DNA of 27,246 nt from NCBI GenBank assembly GCA_001781445.1, contig MFLB01000048.1:200-27445 (forward strand). Direction: 5' to 3'. Positions 22,931 to 27,246 of this stretch are shown here, piece by piece (position 1 is the first letter of the stretch; every line of letters begins with the position of its first letter). Source of the stretch: Candidatus Kaiserbacteria bacterium RIFCSPHIGHO2_01_FULL_58_22 (lineage in GTDB: Bacteria > Patescibacteriota > Minisyncoccia > Phycocordibacterales > UBA2100). A model generated the notes under the pieces. That model was not told where the DNA came from, did no database searches, and saw only the letters and a list, made by a program, of their open reading frames with translations. Position numbers and translations under genes: made by a program.

Positions 22931-23305
22931 ATGTGGTCGCGCAATCAACGGCAGGGGGCGGCGCGGCTTTTTCTGCGCCGCCTCATGCTCCTCGCCCTCC
23001 TCGCCCTCCTCGCCGCGGCCGTTTCGGGGGTGTGGGGGATATACCGGAAGGAACGGGAGTCGGCGGCGCGGCGCGCGGAGGCGGAGAGCGAGCGCGCCGA
23101 CCTTCTCATGCGCCGGGCCCAGCTTGAATCCGATATCGCGAAATTGAGGACCGACCGGGGGGTCGAGGAGACCCTGCGGGAGCAGTTCGCGCTCGCCGAG
23201 AGAGGCGAGAAGCTCATCGTCATCGTCGAGCCGCCCGCTCCCGCTTCTCTCAAGGCGACGTCGACGATCGTAGATTGGCTGAAAAAAAGCTTAAGGTGGT
23301 GGTAA
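22931..23305 (+). CDS. FtsB/DivIC-like septum formation protein
   Basis: 124 aa, a bitopic membrane protein. A basic cytoplasmic start is followed by a transmembrane helix at about residues 16-36 and an extracytoplasmic coiled coil (about 40-80, ESAARRAEAESERADLLMRRAQLESDIAKL). The conserved end of the FtsB/DivIC domain comes next (TDRGVEETLREQFALAERGEKLIVIVEP). In well-studied bacteria these proteins bridge FtsL and FtsQ in the divisome. The last 35 residues lie beyond the family core. The stop codon lies inside the -10 box of the following tRNA-Gly. Confidence 0.83.
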   Translation: MWSRNQRQGAARLFLRRLMLLALLALLAAAVSGVWGIYRKERESAARRAEAESERADLLMRRAQLESDIAKLRTDRGVEETLREQFALAERGEKLIVIVEPPAPASLKATSTIVDWLKKSLRWW

Positions 23306-23308
23306 AGT
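23300..23308 (+). promoter_or_regulatory. Extended -10 promoter of tRNA-Gly
   Basis: TGG-TAAAGT with a predicted start near 23315, a few bases before the tRNA at 23319. It overlaps the FtsB-like stop. Confidence 0.5.
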
Positions 23309-23318
23309 AGAAAGCGTC

Positions 23319-23392
23319 GCGGGATTAGTTTAGTGGCAGGACGACTGCTTCCCAAGCAGTAAGCGCGAGTTCGATTCTCGCATCCCGCACCA
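23319..23392 (+). tRNA. tRNA-Gly (anticodon CCC), CCA encoded
   Basis: 74 nt. Acceptor stem GCGGGAT/ATCCCGC, discriminator A, and an encoded CCA. Anticodon stem ACTGC/GCAGT with loop TTCCCAA gives CCC. T arm GCGAG-TTCGATT-CTCGC. This is the only tRNA of the four here whose gene carries CCA. Confidence 0.95.
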
Positions 23393-23395
23393 TAT

Positions 23396-23722
23396 TCACA
23401 AGTATTTTCTGCCGTACGCGCGCATGGCGTCGACGACTTTGTTGAACGCGGCGCCTTTGTTGGTAAGCTCGTAGTGCGCGTGCGCCGACCTCGGGAAGCT
23501 CCGGCGCGCGACGAGTCTTTCCTTTTCGAGCTTTCGCAACTTTATCGTCAACGTGCGCGGGCTCATGCCGCCGAGCGAATCCTCGAGTTCGCCGAACCTC
23601 CGGGGGCTTTTGAGAAGATCGCGGATGATGAGGAGAGAACAGGGGTCGCCCACGAGGTCGGCGACCCGCGCCACGGGACATTCTCCGCACAGCTTCTTCC
23701 TCTGGCTCCGCGTCCGCAACAT
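23396..23722 (-). CDS. HxlR-family winged-helix regulator
   Basis: 108 aa. The HxlR pattern is clear: CPVARVADLVGDPCSLLIIRDLLKSPRRFGELEDSLGGMSPRTLTIKLRKLEKERLV, with cysteines C12 and C15 at the N-terminus and C28 further on. Some family members sense redox or aldehyde stress through such cysteines. It is divergently transcribed from a flavin reductase gene, and a dyad lies over both promoters, so it probably controls that gene and itself (inference). The ATG at 23722 is seven bases after the -10 box. Its 3' end nearly touches tRNA-Gly. Confidence 0.9.
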   Translation of the reverse strand: MLRTRSQRKKLCGECPVARVADLVGDPCSLLIIRDLLKSPRRFGELEDSLGGMSPRTLTIKLRKLEKERLVARRSFPRSAHAHYELTNKGAAFNKVVDAMRAYGRKYL

Positions 23723-23728
23723 TACACC

Positions 23729-23757
23729 ACTCTATCACGCCCGTGCATACTTTACAA
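23729..23757 (-). promoter_or_regulatory. Promoter of HxlR gene
   Basis: Minus-strand -35 TTGTAA (23757-23752), a 17-nt spacer, and -10 TAGAGT (23734-23729) preceded by TGA. The ATG is seven bases downstream. Leaderless start predicted. Confidence 0.65.
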
Positions 23758-23764
23758 AGTAAAG
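23748..23764. promoter_or_regulatory. Probable HxlR operator
   Basis: Dyad CTTTAC-AAA-GTAAAG at 23750-23764, overlapping the related TACTTT-AC-AAAGTA. It covers the -35 boxes of both divergent promoters, so a bound repressor would block both genes. Confidence 0.65.
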
Positions 23765-23780
23765 CGAGTCGGGGTAGGAT
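23751..23780 (+). promoter_or_regulatory. Promoter of flavin reductase gene
   Basis: -35 TTTACA (23751-23756), an 18-nt spacer, and -10 TAGGAT (23775-23780). The leader of about 38 nt contains AGGA three bases before the ATG at 23825. Confidence 0.5.
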
Positions 23781-23824
23781 GCTTCAATATCAATTTACCA
23801 GCCGAAAAACTCATTGCAGGAACT

Positions 23825-24409
23825 ATGGAACAGCGACTGAAGGTGAAGATTATCCTTGGAAGCACGCGGCAGGGCCGCTTCAGCGAGAAGCCCGGGCGGT
23901 GGATACACGAGGAGGCGAAGAAGCGGGGCGAGTTCGACGCCGAACTTCTCGACCTGCGCGACTACGAGATGCCGTTTTTCGACGAGCCCGTGTCTCCGAG
24001 CTACAAGGAGAAGCCCTACGAGCACGAGGCCGTCGTGCGCTGGACGGCGAAGATAGCGGAGGCCGATGCGTTCATCATCATCGCGCCCGAGTACAACCAC
24101 GGATATCCCGGCGTCTTGAAGAACGCGCTCGACTACGCCTATCAGGAGTGGAACAACAAACCCGTCGCCTTCGTCTCCTACGGAAGCGCGCTCGGCGCGC
24201 GTTCGGTGGAGCAGTTGCGGGAAGTCGCAGTCGAGCTTCAGATGGCGCCCATCAGGAACGCTATCCACATGCCCTACGACGTCATCGTGGCGGCCGGGAA
24301 GGGCGTTTCCGAGGAGGAGTTGTTCGCGCCGTATGCCAATGGCGCAAGCGGTCTTCTCGACCAGCTCGCATGGTGGGCTAAGGCGCTAAAGGCGGCGCGC
24401 GGAGCGTGA
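23825..24409 (+). CDS. NADPH-dependent FMN reductase-like flavoprotein
   Basis: 194 aa, flavodoxin-like fold. GSTRQGRFSEK (about residues 12-22) is the phosphate-binding loop for FMN. PEYNHGYPGVLKNALDYAY (about 90-108) is the family signature, and SYGSALGARSVEQLR is also typical. Such enzymes reduce FMN, quinones or azo compounds with NADPH. The frame is open far upstream, but those codons are antisense to the HxlR gene, so the ATG at 23825 with AGGA upstream is used. The link with HxlR suggests a redox or electrophile stress response (inference). Confidence 0.9.
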   Translation: MEQRLKVKIILGSTRQGRFSEKPGRWIHEEAKKRGEFDAELLDLRDYEMPFFDEPVSPSYKEKPYEHEAVVRWTAKIAEADAFIIIAPEYNHGYPGVLKNALDYAYQEWNNKPVAFVSYGSALGARSVEQLREVAVELQMAPIRNAIHMPYDVIVAAGKGVSEEELFAPYANGASGLLDQLAWWAKALKAARGA

Positions 24410-24415
24410 TATACT
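24407..24415 (+). promoter_or_regulatory. Extended -10 promoter of glutaredoxin gene
   Basis: TGA-TATACT overlapping the preceding gene's stop. The predicted start near 24422 coincides with the first base of the heptamer repeat, so the leader would be almost pure repeat. Confidence 0.65.
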
Positions 24416-24420
24416 CGCAA

Positions 24421-24455
24421 CTACTAACTACTAACTACTCACTACCAACTATCCC
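24421..24455 (+). repeat. Heptamer repeat leader before glutaredoxin gene
   Basis: Five 7-nt units (CTACTAA, CTACTAA, CTACTCA, CTACCAA, CTATCCC), one T, then the ATG. Identical in design to the groEL leader. No SD sequence. Confidence 0.9.
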
Positions 24456-24456
24456 T

Positions 24457-24696
24457 ATGGCAATCCGGCAAGTAACAATTTACTCGACCCCGACGTGCCA
24501 CTTCTGCCACGCCGCGAAGGAGTTCTTCGATGCGAACAAGGTCGCATACACCGACTACAACGTCGCGACCGATATCGAGAAGCGGAAGGAGATGGTGGAG
24601 AAGAGCGGCCAGATGGGCGTGCCCGTTATTACGATAGGGGATACGCTTATCGTCGGCTTTGACGAAGGACGGCTACGCGAACTGCTCGCGGTCTAG
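24457..24696 (+). CDS. Glutaredoxin-like protein
   Basis: 79 aa thioredoxin-fold redox protein. The dithiol active site C14-H-F-C17 follows TIYSTPT, and the cis-proline loop is GVPVITIGD. The final DEGRLRELLAV fits the NrdH/glutaredoxin C-terminal helix. It may reduce disulfides in proteins such as the class II ribonucleotide reductase (inference). The start at 24457 is set by the repeat leader; the frame is open to 24406 but runs through the repeat. The last base adjoins the 3' end of the convergent tRNA-Arg. Confidence 0.92.
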   Translation: MAIRQVTIYSTPTCHFCHAAKEFFDANKVAYTDYNVATDIEKRKEMVEKSGQMGVPVITIGDTLIVGFDEGRLRELLAV

Positions 24697-24768
24697 TGCC
24701 CCCGGCAGGAATTGCACCCACATTAACCGCTTAGGACGCGGCGGTTCTATCTTTTGAACTACGGGGGC
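24697..24768 (-). tRNA. tRNA-Arg (anticodon CCU)
   Basis: 72 nt on the minus strand. Acceptor stem GCCCCCG/CGGGGGC with discriminator A; CCA not encoded. Anticodon stem GCCGC/GCGGT with loop GTCCTAA gives CCU. The D stem is GTTC/GAAC with a D loop (AAAAGATA) lacking the usual GG pair, and the T loop is TGCAATT, so the elbow contact may be unusual. Its 3' end is adjacent to the glutaredoxin stop. Confidence 0.9.
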
Positions 24769-24777
24769 GTCGCGGCC

Positions 24778-24786
24778 ACTATAGCA
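24778..24786 (-). promoter_or_regulatory. Extended -10 promoter of tRNA-Arg
   Basis: Minus-strand TGC-TATAGT with a predicted start near 24771, three bases before the tRNA. It is back to back with the promoter of the 101-aa membrane protein gene. Confidence 0.6.
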
Positions 24787-24795
24787 TGGTACTAT
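24787..24795 (+). promoter_or_regulatory. Extended -10 promoter of 101-aa protein gene
   Basis: TGG-TACTAT, eight bases before the ATG at 24803. Leaderless start predicted. Confidence 0.6.
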
Positions 24796-24802
24796 TTTCT
24801 AT

Positions 24803-25108
24803 ATGCCGCCGAATCAGGATGTGCAGGAAATATTGCGGCTCACGCGCGAGAACAACCGCATGCTCCACAAAATGCGGCGCAATGCCTTCTGGGGCGGCAT
24901 CATAAAATTCGCGCTCTACGCGCTCGTACTCGTCGTCGCGCCGCTCTGGCTCTATTCCACCTATCTTGCGCCGATCATGGAGCAGATGACGCGAACGATG
25001 GAGCAGATACAGAGCACGGGCGCGCAGGCGCAGGAGAGGCTCGGGACCCTGGAGAACATCGAGAATTCACTGCGCCAGTTCGACTTCTTCGGAGTTTTAG
25101 GCCGCTAG
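24803..25108 (+). CDS. Small single-span membrane protein with coiled-coil tail
   Basis: 101 aa. Residues 1-29 form a charged helix (VQEILRLTRENNRMLHKMRRN). One transmembrane segment lies at about 32-53 (IIKFALYALVLVVAPLWLYSTYL), and the rest is an amphipathic Gln/Glu-rich helix (MEQMTRTMEQIQSTGAQAQERLGTLENIENSL). It is flanked by two tRNA genes. I recognise no named family; similar short proteins occur in candidate-phyla genomes. Function unknown. Confidence 0.7.
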   Translation: MPPNQDVQEILRLTRENNRMLHKMRRNAFWGGIIKFALYALVLVVAPLWLYSTYLAPIMEQMTRTMEQIQSTGAQAQERLGTLENIENSLRQFDFFGVLGR

Positions 25109-25167
25109 CGTCCGCGCAGGCGCAATGCTCTGTGCAAGTAAGAAGGATTTTCGCAACAGTAGATGTT

Positions 25168-25176
25168 TGATATAGT
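25168..25176 (+). promoter_or_regulatory. Extended -10 promoter of tRNA-Phe
   Basis: TGA-TATAGT, with a predicted start near 25183, three bases before the tRNA. Confidence 0.6.
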
Positions 25177-25185
25177 ACCGAAACT

Positions 25186-25258
25186 GCCTGGGTAGCTCAG
25201 TTGGTAGAGCGCGTCCCTGAAGAGGATGAGGCCCCCGGTTCGACCCCGGGCCCAGGCA
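25186..25258 (+). tRNA. tRNA-Phe (anticodon GAA)
   Basis: 73 nt. Acceptor GCCTGGG/CCCAGGC with discriminator A; CCA not encoded (CAA follows). D arm AGCTCAGTTGGTAGAGC. Anticodon stem CGTCC/GGATG with loop CTGAAGA gives GAA. T arm CCGGG-TTCGACC-CCGGG-like. Confidence 0.95.
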
Positions 25259-25304
25259 CAATGATTAGGGTGGTCAGTGCAAGTCTGACTCCAAGAACAA
25301 GAAT

Positions 25305-26065
25305 CAGGGACAGGCACAGTTTTTCTTATTATTTTGTGGTATAATCTATATTTCTGCAGGCCGACCGGGTTTTCGGATTGTGGACGCAAGCCTGTACGTA
25401 TCGACCATCTGCTCAACCCATCGTGCGCTACCATACGGCGCGCCTCGGTTGACCGATTCTCGTAGCGTAGCAAGGTCTTTCTCTGAATCTGGTGTATTGA
25501 TCCACGCGCGATAGCTTCGCGGCAGCGCTACTGGCGATTCGGAAAGCAGTCGTTTCTGCTGCGGCGTGCCGTGGAGCCGTAGCCGCGCGCTTCCCCATCG
25601 CCAGTTCTCCGCTCTCTTCGCGAGTCGAGCCCGCACCGGGTTGCGCTCGATGTACTTTAGCACTGTCAGTAGGTGATGATCTGTTTTGGTGAGGAACGAT
25701 TTGTATCGACCTTGATAGAGCGGGCCGGTGCCGATCGTCTCTGTGAACGCATGCACTCTGCGTGTGTGCGCGTTGGTAAGCCAGTGCATGAAGGTGCTCA
25801 TGTCCCCGTCGTTCTCAGGGTAGAGCAGCAGGTGCCAGTGGTTGGGCATGAGAGCGTACGCGAGAATCCGCATGTCGGTCATCTCTTTCGCTTCGATGAG
25901 TAGGTCTTCAAAACATCGATAGTCCTCATTTTCGTTGAAAATTGTGAGTCTGCCAACGGCACGATTGAGCACGTGATACACATGATTGCCGACATCAACA
26001 CGCGCGACACGGACCATATGAAATACTATACCATGTACATTAGCAATTAACTGTGCCTGTCCCTG
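25305..26065. mobile_element. RAYT-type transposon-like unit with 17-bp inverted ends
   Basis: Perfect 17-bp inverted repeats at 25305-25321 and 26049-26065 (outer sequence CAGGGACAGGCACAG) enclose the tyrosine transposase gene. Such GGGACAGG-type ends commonly flank REP-associated transposases. No target duplication was identified. Confidence 0.8.
25346..26017 (-). CDS. REP-associated tyrosine transposase (Y1_Tnp, IS200-like)
   Basis: 223 aa, single-domain HUH transposase. The metal-binding HUH motif is HWH at residues 60-62 within YALMPNHWHLLLYP. The catalytic tyrosine is probably Y122 in LTVLKYIERNPVRA. HVLNRAVGR, GPLYQGRYKSF and WRWGSARL are RAYT-typical. A minus-strand extended -10 (TGG-TATAGT, 26033-26025) lies eight bases before the ATG at 26017, so it is predicted to be leaderless and intact. 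It lies within matching inverted repeats. Full length suggests it may still be active. Confidence 0.92.
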   Translation of the reverse strand: MVRVARVDVGNHVYHVLNRAVGRLTIFNENEDYRCFEDLLIEAKEMTDMRILAYALMPNHWHLLLYPENDGDMSTFMHWLTNAHTRRVHAFTETIGTGPLYQGRYKSFLTKTDHHLLTVLKYIERNPVRARLAKRAENWRWGSARLRLHGTPQQKRLLSESPVALPRSYRAWINTPDSEKDLATLRESVNRGAPYGSARWVEQMVDTYRLASTIRKPGRPAEI

Positions 26066-26329
26066 TTATTGTACTTCTCCAGGCTCAAACCAGCCTTCCT
26101 TTGTACCGACATGTGAGAATAGCGTTTGATATGGACCTTCGTTTTCTCCGCTTCGCCAGTGCACCGTGTCTCCTACGCGAGAAAACGATACCCGCGTTTT
26201 TGCTCCCTTCTCGTCTTGAATGACCAAATCGCATGGCGAGCCAGTTTTAAGAGTGTCTACCACCGTCTTCCAAAGCTTAGACAGCGGCTACTTGCCCGTA
26301 GCCTCTTCAGTTTTCAATCGTTCCGGCAT
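26066..26329 (-). pseudogene. Small unknown gene broken by an in-frame amber codon
   Basis: From the ATG at 26329 the frame reads MPERLKTEEATGK, then TAG (26290-26288), then continues open as PLSKLWKTVVDTLK... to EPGEVQ and a TAA that touches the end of the RAYT repeat. A promoter (TTGCAA, 18-nt spacer, TACGAT at 26342-26337) places the ATG eight bases after the -10, as in intact genes here. A GTG at 26263 could restart translation and give 65 aa. The protein is soluble, with CDLVIQDEKGAKTRVSFSRVGDTVHW. No family recognised. UAG ends murJ normally, so recoding is unlikely. Confidence 0.6.
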
Positions 26330-26701
26330 TACCAGTATCGTACCTCGATAACTAGAAGCTTTGCAAGGGGAGAAAAAATCGTGAGCTTGGGAGCCAGCGC
26401 CGTCTCATTCAACGCATTTCGAGACGGCGCGATTCATGCACGCGGGGGAGGGAGGGGACCAGTGCATTTGGATTTGAGTCCTTGCATTCCGTGCATTTCA
26501 CGAAGTCGAATCGTAAGAGGACGTATCGCTTGGCACGCGCGCGGAGCGCGCGCTAATGTCAGGGGTTGGTAAACCCCGTTAGAGAACTCGCACGGAGCAT
26601 TAGACCCCGTGCTCGTATTTGGGGGTACCCCTGCGGCAAGCCACTGGGCATTCTCTAACGGGGTAAAATTGGTTCGAGCGTGGTTGTATAGAGTCACCAA
26701 C
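26330..26701. other. Non-coding stretch rich in hairpins
   Basis: No credible gene was found. It holds a 10-bp stem hairpin (GCGCCGTCTC at 26397-26406 with 26421-26430), a GC-rich palindrome (near 26536-26554), and a larger folded unit at 26573-26664. The left third contains the promoter of the broken gene. A possible 88-aa frame on the minus strand (26434-26700) reads through these structures and is not called. Confidence 0.6.
26573..26664. repeat. 92-bp folded unit with 14-bp inverted ends
   Basis: ACCCCGTTAGAGAA at 26573-26586 pairs perfectly with 26651-26664. Between them is an inner hairpin (CACGG at 26591-26595 with CCGTG at 26607-26611) and a GGGGGTACCCC palindrome. It looks like a palindromic repeat or a structured RNA; both strands could fold. 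Confidence 0.7.
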
Positions 26702-27246
26702 TTAAAATCCCATCGTGAACGTCATCGGTTTCGCCTCGCCCGACAGCCAGTTCGACGTGTCGAGCTGAACTTCCTTGAGGGCGCCGAGGTCGCGGTATTT
26801 CAGCGCTCCGTTCTGAAGCGCGTAGTCGAAGACGCGCTTCGTGAGCTCGACGTCTTTTTGACAGTACTGCTTCACTTTCTCGATCTCTCCCTGCCGCCAC
26901 CACTTGAGGGATTGGAGGCCGTCGGCGCTCTTGCCCTCTCCAAGGGTCGCTTCCGCGATAGTGTCGAGCTTCAGGCGCCGTCCGAGCGAGCGGTAGACCT
27001 CCTGCAGGAGGTCGAGCGAGCGTATGCGCGTGAGGTCGCCGGGATAGTACTTATTCAAGAGAGGAATGTCGAAATGATCGGAGTTGTAGCCGACGAGCGC
27101 GTCGGTGCGCTCCAATATCTCCCACAGCCGCGGCAGTTCGTGTTCGAGATAACACGAATAGGCGTCCGTTTCCGAATCGTGGATGCCCACGACCGCAATG
27201 GCGAGGTCTGCCGGATCGGACGAGCCAGTGTCGCTCATCCAGTTTG
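26702..27246 (-). CDS. RNase H-like 3'-5' exonuclease, N-terminus outside window
   Basis: C-terminal part of a DEDD-type exonuclease (RNase_H_2/YprB-like). The visible ATG at 27238 is internal: the frame stays open to the window edge and the first acidic motif (DxE) is missing. Seen are DALVGYNSDHFDIPLLNKYYPGDL (second acidic motif), LDLLQEVYRSLGRRLKLDTIAEATLGEGKSADGL, and YCQKDVELTKRVFDYAL, which carries the last catalytic aspartate. Such proteins degrade nucleic acid 3' ends; the substrate is not known. About 180 residues are in the window. Confidence 0.87.
   Translation of the reverse strand, partial: NWMSDTGSSDPADLAIAVVGIHDSETDAYSCYLEHELPRLWEILERTDALVGYNSDHFDIPLLNKYYPGDLTRIRSLDLLQEVYRSLGRRLKLDTIAEATLGEGKSADGLQSLKWWRQGEIEKVKQYCQKDVELTKRVFDYALQNGALKYRDLGALKEVQLDTSNWLSGEAKPMTFTMGF

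Noticed and set aside
26434..26700. 88-aa open frame on the minus strand
   Set aside because: Reads through inverted repeats and palindromes, with no recognisable domain; more likely a translation of repeats.
1..27246. CRISPR array
   Set aside because: The repeats seen are leaders, palindromes or coding repeats; none has regular repeat-spacer spacing, and no cas gene is present.
1..27246. UGA-to-glycine recoding
   Set aside because: UGA is the terminal stop of lemA, nrdJ and the SemiSWEET gene at family-appropriate lengths, with no internal UGA in conserved genes.

Overview
The window looks like a piece of a high-GC genome from the Candidate Phyla Radiation (Patescibacteria, probably a Parcubacteria-type lineage). 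This is inferred from small single-copy housekeeping genes, many short membrane proteins of unknown function, RNase J, LemA plus HtpX, a class II ribonucleotide reductase, scarce Shine-Dalgarno (SD) sequences, and many promoters whose -10 box lies 7-9 bases before the start codon. UGA ends several clear genes (lemA, nrdJ, the SemiSWEET gene), so the UGA-glycine code of Gracilibacteria/Absconditabacteria is not in use. No name can be proved without a database.

Layout. Positions 1-3200 (minus strand): secG, an ABC-type peptide-binding protein, and RNase J, whose 3' end is outside the window. Positions 3200-5380: groES-groEL, closed by a strong terminator. Positions 5400-9200: a secreted double-psi beta-barrel protein with two C-terminal repeats, a heptad-repeat coiled-coil protein, lemA and htpX. 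Positions 9240-9720: a TrpR/YerC-like regulator (minus) with matching palindromes at both ends. Positions 9770-12400: tRNA-Ser, a SemiSWEET-like transporter, a small coiled-coil membrane protein, an unknown 303-aa protein (minus), a DUF1761 membrane protein and a DUF192 protein. Positions 12480-14850: nrdJ. Positions 14950-15400 (minus): the RNase P RNA. Positions 15600-22750: a Wzy/O-antigen-ligase-like protein with a TPR tail, a 190-bp MITE-like inverted-repeat element, murJ, lepA carrying an inserted nuclease-like domain, and a coupled P-loop kinase. Positions 22750-25260: a 41-aa membrane protein, an FtsB-like protein, tRNA-Gly, a divergent HxlR regulator and flavin reductase pair, a glutaredoxin, tRNA-Arg (minus), a small membrane protein and tRNA-Phe. 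Positions 25300-27246: a REP-associated tyrosine transposase (RAYT) element, a broken small gene, a hairpin-rich non-coding stretch, and the C-terminal part of an RNase H-like exonuclease.

Most noteworthy: (1) lepA (EF4) has an in-frame insertion of about 160 residues, a complete GxxExxY/PDDEXK-type domain at the tip of a GTPase-domain hairpin, in DNA much poorer in GC than its flanks. (2) Several genes lacking an SD sequence are preceded by a 20-40 nt leader made of short tandem repeats. The groEL and glutaredoxin leaders share one design of five CT-initial heptamers, then T, then ATG, and an orphan 35-nt copy lies after nrdJ. (3) A consistent leaderless-promoter signature precedes eleven genes. 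(4) The TrpR-like gene is bracketed by near-identical palindromes. (5) There is a 190-bp element with 21-bp perfect terminal repeats, an RNase P RNA carrying the same hairpin twice, and a small gene interrupted by an in-frame amber codon beside a transposon.
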